The translations under genes and the position numbers were made by a program. The notes beneath the pieces are model-generated. The model was not told where the DNA came from. It searched no databases and saw only the letters and a program-made list of their open reading frames with translations. From Bostrychus sinensis (lineage: Eukaryota; Chordata; Actinopteri; Gobiiformes; Eleotridae): a stretch of DNA of 64,000 nt. Location: the NCBI GenBank assembly GCA_020698575.1, contig CM036254.1, forward strand, positions 34,779,393 to 34,843,392, written 5' to 3'. Shown in pieces: positions 55,757-64,000 of this stretch (positions are counted from its first letter, which is position 1; every line of letters starts with the position of its first letter).

Positions 55757-56201
55757 TAGGGTTCCTGCGGGGCATTAAAAAGCATTAAAAGTCATTAAAT
55801 TGATTTTCCAAATGTCAAGGCCCTAAATGGCAATATAAAGCATTAAATAAGACTCCAATAAGCATTAACAGTTTTAAATAGTTTTGAAATTAAATCGCTG
55901 ACATTATTAGTTTTTTTTTATGAGAGTGGGCTACAAAAATGGTAAATTATATAATTTACCATTTTTGTTGCCCACTCTAGCGTGATGGATGGCAGAATGA
56001 GTTTGCTTCCAGTGGCACCAAATACCCAAACATCAGATGTTTGACTTTGAACATTGTGGTGCTTTATGACCAATATTTCACAGTCCTGGCAAATAAGTTT
56101 TAACAATTTAAGCTGCCATGATTGTTTGTTTGTGTCATTACAAATGTTAAAAATTACATTAAAAGCATTGAATTATTCTTGCTGATACCTGCAGGAACCC
56201 T
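55757..56201. mobile_element. MITE with AGGGTTCCTGC ends
   Basis: The left end TAGGGTTCCTGCGGGGC faces the right end CTGCAGGAACCCTG. CATTAAAAGCATTAAA-type repeats lie just inside both ends. No 8-bp duplication was found. The interior has a 56-bp palindrome (55923-55978) and a minus frame (55918-56106) with no known domain. Confidence 0.78.
55923..55978. repeat. 56-bp near-perfect palindrome, no spacer
   Basis: The left arm starts AGAGTGGGCTACAAAAATGG and runs to TAAATTAT (28 bases). The right arm is its reverse complement with one mismatch (T against A at position 10). The centre is TAAATTATATAATTTA. Such a sequence can form a hairpin or cruciform. Confidence 0.96.
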
Positions 56202-57959
56202 GTGATGACCTCCTGTAACCTCATCTGGTTAAAGTGGAATGCATATATTTTAGTAAAAGTTAAAAATGGCAGTGGTTTAATAAAAATAAAAAAAAATCAT
56301 ATTCAAACCATCAAAATGACTGTCTTGGCCTTCCTCATCTGTTTAATGTTGACATGCCTCTCCCCAGTTCCCCAGGATAACCCCTCCTTGGTCTTGTACT
56401 AACCATATCCGTGCCATAGTTATTTGGATCCTGTCTGCGACCCTTCTCCCCAGCCACGCTCCTCTGTCCAAACTCATCTCAAACTCTTAAGTGAAACGAG
56501 GCTGGGACGGGCACAGGCTCGAGCGGCACCAGCTAAAAGGTTCAGCTCAGGGCCATGGTCGCACTGCCAAAGACCTGCTGGGATCTCAGCAGAGGCAGAG
56601 GGAGGGAGGAGACCAGGAGGAATGAGGTCAAGTCATTTTGAGCTGGACTATCTAACTGTCTGAGCGTCTCCGAGGAGGCCACACAGTCCTGACTCCAATA
56701 GAATCACAGCAGCAGACATTAGGAGGAGTGGAGAGGAGTCTCTGAGGACGGGGACTGAAACATTTAAAAATCTAATGAGGGAACAATGTTGTGAAATGGC
56801 AGTGCTGTACAGAGTTCTACCAATATCAGTGGCAATAAAATCTCATTTAATTGCTAATAACTGACACACAGAACATCAAGTGCTATTATATAACTATATT
56901 ACAAAATGAATCAGGGTCCTAGGATCTCGTTATGCTGACACTTAATTCTAGACTGTATATCTGTGATTATCAGTTTGCCCAAGCTCAACACCACTGCACA
57001 GCTTTAGTGTATTCATCAAGAAGGTCCCACAAAGAGAAGATGGTCTAAATGGGTCAGGTGTAGCCTACAGACTGTATTTAAAACCCAGAGGTTTAAAGGT
57101 GAGACTCTACAGGTGAATAGGGTCAACTTTTTAACTATAATTGTCAAACTCCTCCAGTATCAGCAGGAAAAAAATGTTTGGCAATGTTTGCATTACATGT
57201 TTAATGTGCAAAATTACCCACAATTTTCTCAAAAATGTGCAAATTTTCATATATAAAATATCTGAATATGGGATAGACCCAGGTTTAAAATTTGTGTTTG
57301 TTTGTCTTATTTTGTGCTTCAGTAAATGAAAAATAGCCTTAAAAATTCAGGAGTGTATGCTCAATAAATCAGGCGTTTAGAGATTTAGGGGTTCTGAAAA
57401 TAAACAAACAAAATAAATATAGAGCTGGATTAAATATTAAACATTGTACAGATGTAATTTCTTGTATTATGGAGCCTTTTATAATGTTATATTTGTAAAT
57501 ACTGTGCGAGTATGACTATGGGCTACATTGGCTATGCTGACTTTGTTTCTGACTTCTCACATATTTAAAAGTAAAGGAGGAGCCAGAAAGAGACGAGACC
57601 TGAAGGAGAAAAATGATACTGCAAAGTGTTTTTAACCTTATGTACCTTTATGAATTATGTCAGTATTGTCAGTAATGATACTGTATATTCTTGTAGAGTG
57701 GAGAATCACATAGCCATTGGGTTACATTTTGGTGTGCTAGAACTCAACTATATGGGCGCTGTAGCTCCACTAAACATGTTCTAACTAAGGCTATGAAATC
57801 AGGCTACACTGTTACACTTTTTCTTGTATTTTTGCGGTAACTTACTGGCAACAAATTGCCTACTGTAAAGACAGCTTGTGGTAGGTATACTGTAAGTTTA
57901 TGTTGTGGTAACTAGACCATACTGCAATTCTTTATAGACATGTGCTTTTCTACTGAAAG
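56202..57959. other. Intron stretch, no gene seen
   Basis: The part around 56410-56760 is GC-richer and without repeats; the + frame 56424-56663 has no recognisable domain. The rest is AT-rich. Confidence 0.35.
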
Positions 57960-58365
57960 ATTTGTCAGGAGCTTGTTGGAGTCATGTTTGCACCATGACT
58001 GCTGTGGACAGGCTGTAGGTTAAGTACAGGTGAAAGTTTTTTTTTTTCCTTTAAGTTTTGCTCCCAGGAACACAATTTTAAATACTTATAATTTTTTTTT
58101 TTTATAGCACAAACACGATGTTCACTAATGTGTAATGAAAAGTGTTCAACCAATCATGGGAGTGGATATATCACAATAAACTCCATTTTATACAAATACA
58201 TGACAGGATGTGTGGCATTGTTCACCAGTGTCATGGTGCTGTGTTAAGAAGTTTCAACACTAAAGTAAAGGGTAAACTTTACTCTTTACTGGAGTCATGG
58301 GTGTTGCTGTTCCTCTGACTCATAGTTGGACCATGACTGATGTGGACTTGGCCATAGAAGGATTG
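57960..58365. mobile_element. Relative of the 52974 element, interior only
   Basis: GTTTGCACCATGACTGCTG, TGTGGACAGG, CACAAACACGATGTTCACTAA and GATGTGTGGCATTGTTCACC, then CAGTGTCATGG, match the 53540-53870 interior in order. The long terminal arms were not found. A second ACCATGACTGATGTGGAC lies at 58331-58348. Confidence 0.72.
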
Positions 58366-58654
58366 AGGTTCAACAGGACAGAAAAACCTCCAGAAACAGA
58401 CCTGCCCTGCCCAAATCAAACTCTCAGTTAAAGCTCACAAATCTTGATTTTACTTTAATAAACCAATGTACCAGAAGTATTTTTAACACTAACAGATCCC
58501 AAGACTCAGAAGTGTTTGCAGGAAACTTCAGGTCTAATAATAAATAAGTAAAGAGTGTGTCCCTATATCTGGCATGTTAATGTGACTCTTGGTCTCTACA
58601 CAACTTAAAAATGTGTTGTTTATACAGTTTTGTACTGTAGGGGGCACTACAGAA

Positions 58655-58775
58655 GAACACATTGGGAATATGGGCAAACACAGGTGGGCCCAACGTGGAC
58701 AAACCCACATGGGGCTCATATTGCCAAACCAAGATATGACCCATATAGGGCCCACATGGAAATGCTGGATGGGAA
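58655..58775. repeat. TGGGCCCACATGGG-type short repeat
   Basis: Variants such as GTGGGCCCAACGTGG, CCCACATGGGGCTCAT and ATAGGGCCCACATGG recur with partial self-complementarity. The open frames over it on both strands (58589-58825 +, 58534-58755 -) are artefacts. Confidence 0.65.
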
Positions 58776-59808
58776 GTGATAATTTAACACTTGACAGTTT
58801 ACTGTGCAGAGTGGTCTTTGTGTAACGGCTTAAGGCTCGACTTCTATGTTTACTTTAACTCTAGCTAGAAGCCGGGCTGTAAGCCTTGCTTTTCTGAGCG
58901 ACTTTTGTGGAACAGGCCTCTGGTCTACACAAATCCTGACTTGGTACTAAGATTTCAAGGCAGTGTGGACAACAGTGCTCTCATCATGTACTTCACAGCC
59001 AGCCTCCTGTAGGCTGGGAGACAGAGGTGGAGCTTGAGCCAGCTGTGGCTGTGCTCTGCTTCATGGCCTCTTCACTCAGGGGAGTGATGTTTGACAGTTA
59101 AAGCTTTTTTTCACAGTTACCATAAAGTCTTTCTGTGATAACTTAACGCAAATTCAAAAAATGTGATAAAGCCATAATACCCATAATTCAATGCAAATTA
59201 CAGCAACTAACTGCAGTTTGTGGTACTCTTACTGGGCAATTTGCGATAACTTACTGGGAAAATTACAGCGAGGGTTAACAGTGTAGGAATTAAATAACAA
59301 ATCCCTCTGTAAAAACTTTCAAATTATAAGGATAAGACTGGAAAATGTGGTGCTTGTAGGTGGAGTGAAGTGGAGATATCTGAGAGTGTGAGAATATTCT
59401 TTTTCTTTGAGAAAACTGCCTTTGAAATTAATATTTCAGATGGAAATGTAAAAAAATATTTATTGACTAAATGTAATGAAATGAACACCCTAATGTGTGG
59501 ATGGGACATTTTTTTAATCCCTCCTATACCGCTAACTTTTTAGTCACACCTTTTGCCTTAATATACAAAAAAATGCACCAATAAAGACTGCCATAGAAGA
59601 ATTATCTAATAGTCGATAGTTAATTTTTTTTTTTCATGGTTACAATAGTTAACTTCAGTCCTCACCATACACAGCAAAAATACATTCTGTTTATGAAATT
59701 TAACTCTCTCTATCTACCACATATGGGGAGATGGCACCACCTAGTAGAAAACAATAAAAACTAAAATTCCAATCCCTCACTATCATGAAGAGCTAACCAA
59801 GCTAGCGC

Positions 59809-60245
59809 TAGCTACCGAGCTAATTTAATAACTTCTCTGACCTGCTTAACAGCATTTAGTGCTTTACTTCATCACCTGTTGATTCTGCTGTAGTCTGTGT
59901 TATTGTCCAGTCCTTGTTTCCACTTTAACAACAGAAAAGTCCTGTTGACATCCAATGAAATTAACAAATAAAAAAACAACTTTAAAACAAAGTCTTTGTG
60001 TGTGGTTTCTGCTGCTGTTCCCGTTCAGAAATAAGTACAGAGCTGCTCATAGTATGGCATATTCTGGTGTTTTATGAAAAAAAAAAAAAAAAAAAAAAAA
60101 TGTCAGGAATCTATATTTGTTTGGGTTAGAGGTGCCCTGTATGTTTTTCTGATTGGTTTTCTCCGCCTGCCATTGTTCCGCTACAGAAAACTTATGCGAC
60201 AGGGTACCAGACTACTTTGTCTGGCAAGGCAGGCTATAATGTCTC
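59809..60245 (+). mobile_element. Family B repeat, copy 2
   Basis: GAGCTAATTTAATAACTTCT, CTGACCTGCTTAACAGC, TTTAGTGCTTTACTTCATC and AATAAGTACAGAGCTGCTC match 5856-6118 in the same order. TTTGTCTGGCAAGGCAGG matches GTTTGTCTGGCCAGTCAGG near 6213. No hAT-like ends were found at this copy. An A run at 60078-60101 lies inside. Confidence 0.8.
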
Positions 60246-61020
60246 CATTGTGAGTAAAAAGGCCTGAAAATTGATTATTAAATTGACCAAAAAAAATCAA
60301 TTATGGTAGATAAAGTGTGTATAAATATAAAGGCTCTTTTTATCAATCTTTCTGTTGAAATGTAACTTTCCTGTGTTGGGTGACAGTAGTTCTCACATTA
60401 GCCTTAACTACCTGATGATAGCACCACAGCACAACTCCATAATTCAGAAAACACTATGCCACACGTGGAAGACTTCCTCACAACCAAGTGCACTGCTTTT
60501 TAATTTCCAACCCCAATGACAAGTCTTTACAACGAACTGTCACCGAAGTCGCTTGAAGGAATTCTTTCAGATACAAGATTTGTTTAGGCTTCCACAGTCT
60601 GCCAGCGGGCGACAAAGCCTCGACATACATACTCGTCAGATCCGCTCTCGGAAGTGGTGCAGGAAGTGAGAGACTGTTTGAACCTGGGGCTGCTCTGATT
60701 GGCAGCGCGGCGTTGAGGATAATGCAGTATTCAGGAGTCAGCGCTGATCAGGAGAAATGTATTCTGTTTGAAGAGGTTTCCTGTCTCACTTCTTCTGTAC
60801 GGCTTTTATCTCCTCAGCTCTCAATACTACAGCGTCTTGACCTAGGGGTTCTGTGCAGTATTTGACTGTAATACTTTTCATATTTGGATACTAGACATGT
60901 TACGATGTCACGGTGGTGGCAGGATGATTGTGAGTTTGTTTCCCATGGCCATGTGACACATTTTCTTTTTTTTAGCTTCCTCACACTGTCCAAAGGCATG
61001 TATGTACCCAGTGTGTGAAC
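60246..61020. other. Intron stretch, no gene seen
   Basis: No repeat recognised. The block 60600-60830 is GC-richer, without a domain-bearing frame. Confidence 0.35.
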
Positions 61021-61024
61021 TGGT

Positions 61025-61137
61025 CATTATAAATGTCCTAGTGAATGTGTGGGCTCCATTAACTGTTGTGAAGCCCTTTGAGGTGACTGTTGTTGTGATA
61101 CTGGGCTATATAAATGAAATTGAATTGAATTGAACTC
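61025..61137 (+). mobile_element. L2-type LINE 3' terminus (copy 5)
   Basis: CCATTAACTGTTGTGAAGCC, CTTTGAGGTGACTGTTGTTG, TGATACTGGGCTATATAAAT and AATTGAATTGAATTGAAC: the last ~100 bp of the element seen on the minus strand at 38126. It starts just 3' of the satellite seed position, so it has no units. Confidence 0.9.
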
Positions 61138-61589
61138 ACAGGTCAGGAAAAAACTACGTGGTACACCTTCTGATACAGTGTACAGTATAGACCTAATGCT
61201 GCTCTGATTCTCTATGGATGTGTGGGACATTGTCAAACCTTTTTTTTTTTAAAGCTAAACAGAGCGCACTTTAAGAATAAATCCTGCTCAGTATTCACAA
61301 AGGATTATCCAGAATATGGTATGTCTCTGCTCTCTCATACACTGCTTTCTTTTACTGCACTTGGAATCATGTTCCCATCATCCTTCTTCATACATTTCAT
61401 GGTCTATTTCAAAGAGTACATACATATAACAGATATGTAACAACTAAAAGAGGTTAAAGTGGCCATCATGAGCCAAAACATTTGCTCAGTACTTCCTTGT
61501 ATTAAAGAGTATGGATTGGATATTTATCCTTGGATTGGAGAAAACCTATGTACTCTAATAGTACGGCATTACTGTGTACTGTATTTCGA

Positions 61590-61800
61590 GCGTGAGAGAA
61601 AGAAAAGAAAGAAAGAAAGAAAATAAATAAATATATACAAATGAAAAAATATATGCATGATCTACATATTATACATACATAAACAAAATGATGCACATTT
61701 ACATATAATTTGACAGTGTTATGCTCGAAAGGGAGTGGGAGGAAGCTAAGCTTATTAAATCCCACCCCTAAAGTCCTTTCCTACATGACTTCTTTTTTAT
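61590..61800 (-). mobile_element. LINE 3' end piece
   Basis: GTTATGCTCGAAAGGGAGTG then GGAGGAAGCTAAGC and TTATTAAATCCCACCCC resemble a conserved 3' segment of a common fish LINE. An AAAGAAAG run at 61598-61622 lies at its left. Together with 62126-62580 it may be one element with its middle removed. Confidence 0.6.
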
Positions 61801-62160
61801 CACAGTATAATAATAATATAAAAGGCATTTTCATACAATTACATATTTTTCTTTACTTATCTACACAATCATTTAATTAATAAATAGTTACTATCAATAA
61901 TAAGTTCATAGTTATATTTAATTAATAGTTAGTTATTTTTATAATAGTTAATCATTAGTTAATAGTTAAATAGTGATAATTTATAATAGTTAATGTTATA
62001 GAAGTAATAATAATGTTAATTATATTCATAATAATGTTAATAACCCTTATCATAATTAAGGTCATCGTCACTTTCACAATCATTGCCATTAGCACATAAA
62101 AGTAATAATAACAACAACCACAAAATTAATAACAATAATAGTAAATCTTACAGTGCACAT
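61801..62160. repeat. AT-rich TTAATAGTTA-type low-complexity stretch
   Basis: About 360 bp built from AATAGTTA, TAATAATAATG and similar words. Confidence 0.85.
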
Positions 62161-62169
62161 TAGATTGAA

Positions 62170-62600
62170 TATATATTGTATGGAGGAGCTCCCCAGGCTC
62201 GCCCCCACTGTCAGAGGTCACTGCGTGAGCACATGACCTGGGTTTGATGTTGAGACCTGTGATAACAATTTTGTTCATTCTTGAGTATTGCTCCAAATCA
62301 TCCACTCTCCTTTCTACAATCCTCTCATACTTTTCCGTGTTTTGGATACGCAACACTTTGACCTCCTCCAGCAGATCGAGGAGTTGTTTCTGCTGCATCC
62401 TGACAGCAGTTACCTCCTCCGACAAGAAGTCGAGTGACTTTTTAATATCATCTACCTCCTCCGTGGCTGGAGTTTTTCTTGGTCCCATGGCGATGGACAA
62501 CGCCAATCTTCATGCCACCACAGAGCGGCGTTTGCTAGCACGTTTAGCGGCTAGTTACCTTCGCGGCCAACTAGCTTGAACGACAAGTTTTTAATAATCC
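62170..62600 (-). pseudogene. L1-type LINE ORF1 N-terminal part, truncated
   Basis: The minus frame 62506-62126 begins MALSIAMGPRKTPATEEVDD, then KKSLDFLSEEVTAVRMQQK, a leucine-rich coiled coil (QLLDLLEEVKVLRIQ) and VDDLEQYSRMNKIVITGLNI. A coiled coil followed by Asp-Leu-Glu-Gln-Tyr-Ser-Arg and an Ile-x-Gly-Leu start of an RRM-like domain is the layout of ORF1 in fish L1-type LINEs. It is broken after about 95 residues by a switch to unrelated sequence. Upstream (62520-62600) has TTGGCCGCGAAGGTAACTAG then CCGCTAAACG on the minus strand, probably 5' UTR. No ORF2 was found. Confidence 0.82.
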
Positions 62601-62904
62601 AAGGTGCGTTTACTCGTGCTTAAACGTCCAACTTCTGATCAAATGATTTCAACCATAATCCAATAGCAATTTACAAAAAAGTCAAACCACAACACCTTAG
62701 CAATTCCACCAGCACAAACAGGAAGTCCCTATTTGGAATCGTGTGAAAAAATAAAAGCACTGTAAAGCACAATAGTAGGTATTTTCAAACCAAAAGCACC
62801 CAAACCAAAAGTAAAACACCAGGAGGGTATTGGCCACCTTATAACCAACAATATGACCGCTTGACTCATAGTAGCAGTTATATTTTTTGTTTCATCAATT
62901 TGAT

Positions 62905-63104
62905 TTCAATTTCTTCAACTTATTATACGTTTTTGTAAATTCTTTCAACTCTTTCAACTTAATTCAACTACCTTCCAATTCTTCAGCTCTTTAAGCCACA
63001 GCAACTGAACATGTACTGGAAAAAAGGCAGAAAAAAGAAAAAATTCAAATTTCTTTGACTTTTTATACTTTTTGCTATTTCTTTCAACTTAATTCAACTA
63101 CCAA
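62905..63104 (+). repeat. Direct repeat, about 140 bp apart
   Basis: TTTCAACTTAATTCAACTACC (21 bases, here as TTTCAACTTAATTCAACTAC) occurs at 62952-62971 and at 63083-63102. The preceding ~40 bp (TTCTTCAACTTATTATACG against TTCTTTGACTTTTTATAC) are also related. Confidence 0.8.
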
Positions 63105-64000
63105 CTAAGATTTTCTGCCTACAAAACTATGTCCAAATGCTTTTCATCTGCAGACCCTACATTTTAGAGTCATAATAACTCCAACAGTAACTGCAGCCTC
63201 TAAAAACAATAAGCTAAGAACGTGTACCTGCTGTGGGGACCTGTCAGCCGCTGCAGCTCTGAAAAACAAAGAAGCATGAACACTCTAAGCTCTGGAGTCA
63301 GCCATGCCTTTACTCTCTGGCTTATGGTGCCAAGCTAATCCTTCCTACCGGGATTCACATTAAGAAGTGCAGGAGCCACAGGAGTCTGAAGGGGTCCAGC
63401 TCTGTCTTACATGTGAGAAGTGTGAGCTTATGAGATCCCTGTGAATCCTGGATCAAAATGTCAAATTGTGTATGTCAGATAATGGGCTGAGAGTAGCTGA
63501 GTCTAATCGGCATGGGTAGTGTCGACAAAAATTCTCTTGAAATCACTAGAAAGAACACATATTAGTTTCTTTCTTCTAGAGATGTCATTGTATATTTTGT
63601 TTGTATAAAAGGGGTTTTGCAAGAAAAAAATGTGGTTTAGCTAATGATATCAGACAGTAGAGTGACCTCATCCCACTTTTAGCTGTCCTGCTCAGCCATT
63701 TAAGCTTTTGTCCTCCATCCCACTTATTATGAGCACTTAAGATAATGGTGCTCAGTGGATTTTATAAAAAGTGAGATTCAAGTTAAGAACAACAAGGTAA
63801 GATCAGTGGGCCTCATTCATGAACTCTTCTTACGAGCAAATTCAGGTCTGAGGACTCTTACGCACAGAAATGCAGCAGCTTTATAATTTTATCAGACTAA
63901 AACAAAAAATATTAATTTCAGTCTGATTGCAGATTACAACTTCGTACAAATTATTCCTATATAAAATAATATTATTTAAAAGAAAAACTGAGCAGTGGTA
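63105..64000. other. Intron stretch at the window end
   Basis: Unique AT-rich sequence. No exon, RNA gene or repeat was recognised. Confidence 0.4.

Larger units (their letters stand above)
47804..64000 (+). other. nrg3: nrg3 downstream intron (partial, at least 16.2 kb)
   Basis: The next expected exon encodes the rest of the stalk and the hydrophobic transmembrane helix. No such stretch was seen to the end of the window, so the intron probably runs past it. Its content is SINE, LINE, LTR and MITE relics plus simple repeats, listed separately. Confidence 0.7.

Noticed and set aside
58534..58825. Met-Gly-Pro-Ile-Trp-Val type frames on both strands
   Set aside because: They come from a short self-complementary GGGCCCACATGG repeat.
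62244..62579. 111-codon + strand frame
   Set aside because: It is antisense to the clear L1-type ORF1 on the minus strand.

Overview
This is vertebrate nuclear DNA, almost certainly from a ray-finned (teleost) fish. It is AT-rich and has very low coding density. It is packed with repeat types typical of fish genomes: tRNA-derived SINEs, 3' ends of L2-clade LINEs, hAT-type non-autonomous elements, a decayed Tc1 transposase, a solo LTR and many simple repeats. There are no operons, CRISPR arrays or other bacterial features.

The only host coding sequence I can support is one 74-bp exon at 47730-47803 on the + strand. It has a polypyrimidine tract plus AG before it and GTAAGA after it. It encodes the last part of an EGF-like domain and the start of the juxtamembrane stalk (core residues CREGYQGIRCDQFLP), which I recognise as neuregulin-3 (nrg3). 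The rest of the window is therefore read as two very long nrg3 introns: at least 47.7 kb upstream and at least 16.2 kb downstream of the exon. Neither neighbouring exon (first half of the EGF domain upstream, transmembrane exon downstream) was recognised.

Layout. 0-5 kb: a CATCCCTCATCC-type minisatellite, a SINE, a probable hAT relic carrying a smaller MITE, then an L2 tail followed by a SINE. 5-12 kb: a hAT-like element, a Tc1 transposase pseudogene and an L1-clade ORF2 fragment. 12-22 kb: hAT-like relics carrying GTCCTGGTTTAG minisatellites, SINE pieces and other repeats. 22-31 kb: several MITEs, two with perfect 8-bp target-site duplications (22996-23754 and 29800-30078). 31-38 kb: a hAT MITE that abuts a broken APE-type LINE, itself interrupted by an L2 fragment. 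38-46 kb: three related L2 3' ends, one blown up by a ~2.5-kb array of 18/14-bp repeats. 46-48 kb: fairly plain intron and the nrg3 exon. 48-52 kb: a SINE and a (TATAG)n array split by a solo LTR and a SINE. 53-64 kb: a long-TIR element, a 56-bp palindrome, more SINE and LINE relics, and an L1-type ORF1 fragment.

The most interesting structure is the 42.6-45.1 kb array. Sister copies of the same L2 3' end in this window carry one and two copies of the seed motif, so the window appears to record the birth of a satellite from a transposon tail. Nothing here looks like a new multi-gene system. The interest lies in nested mobile elements, satellite formation and possible conserved non-coding DNA within an nrg3 intron.
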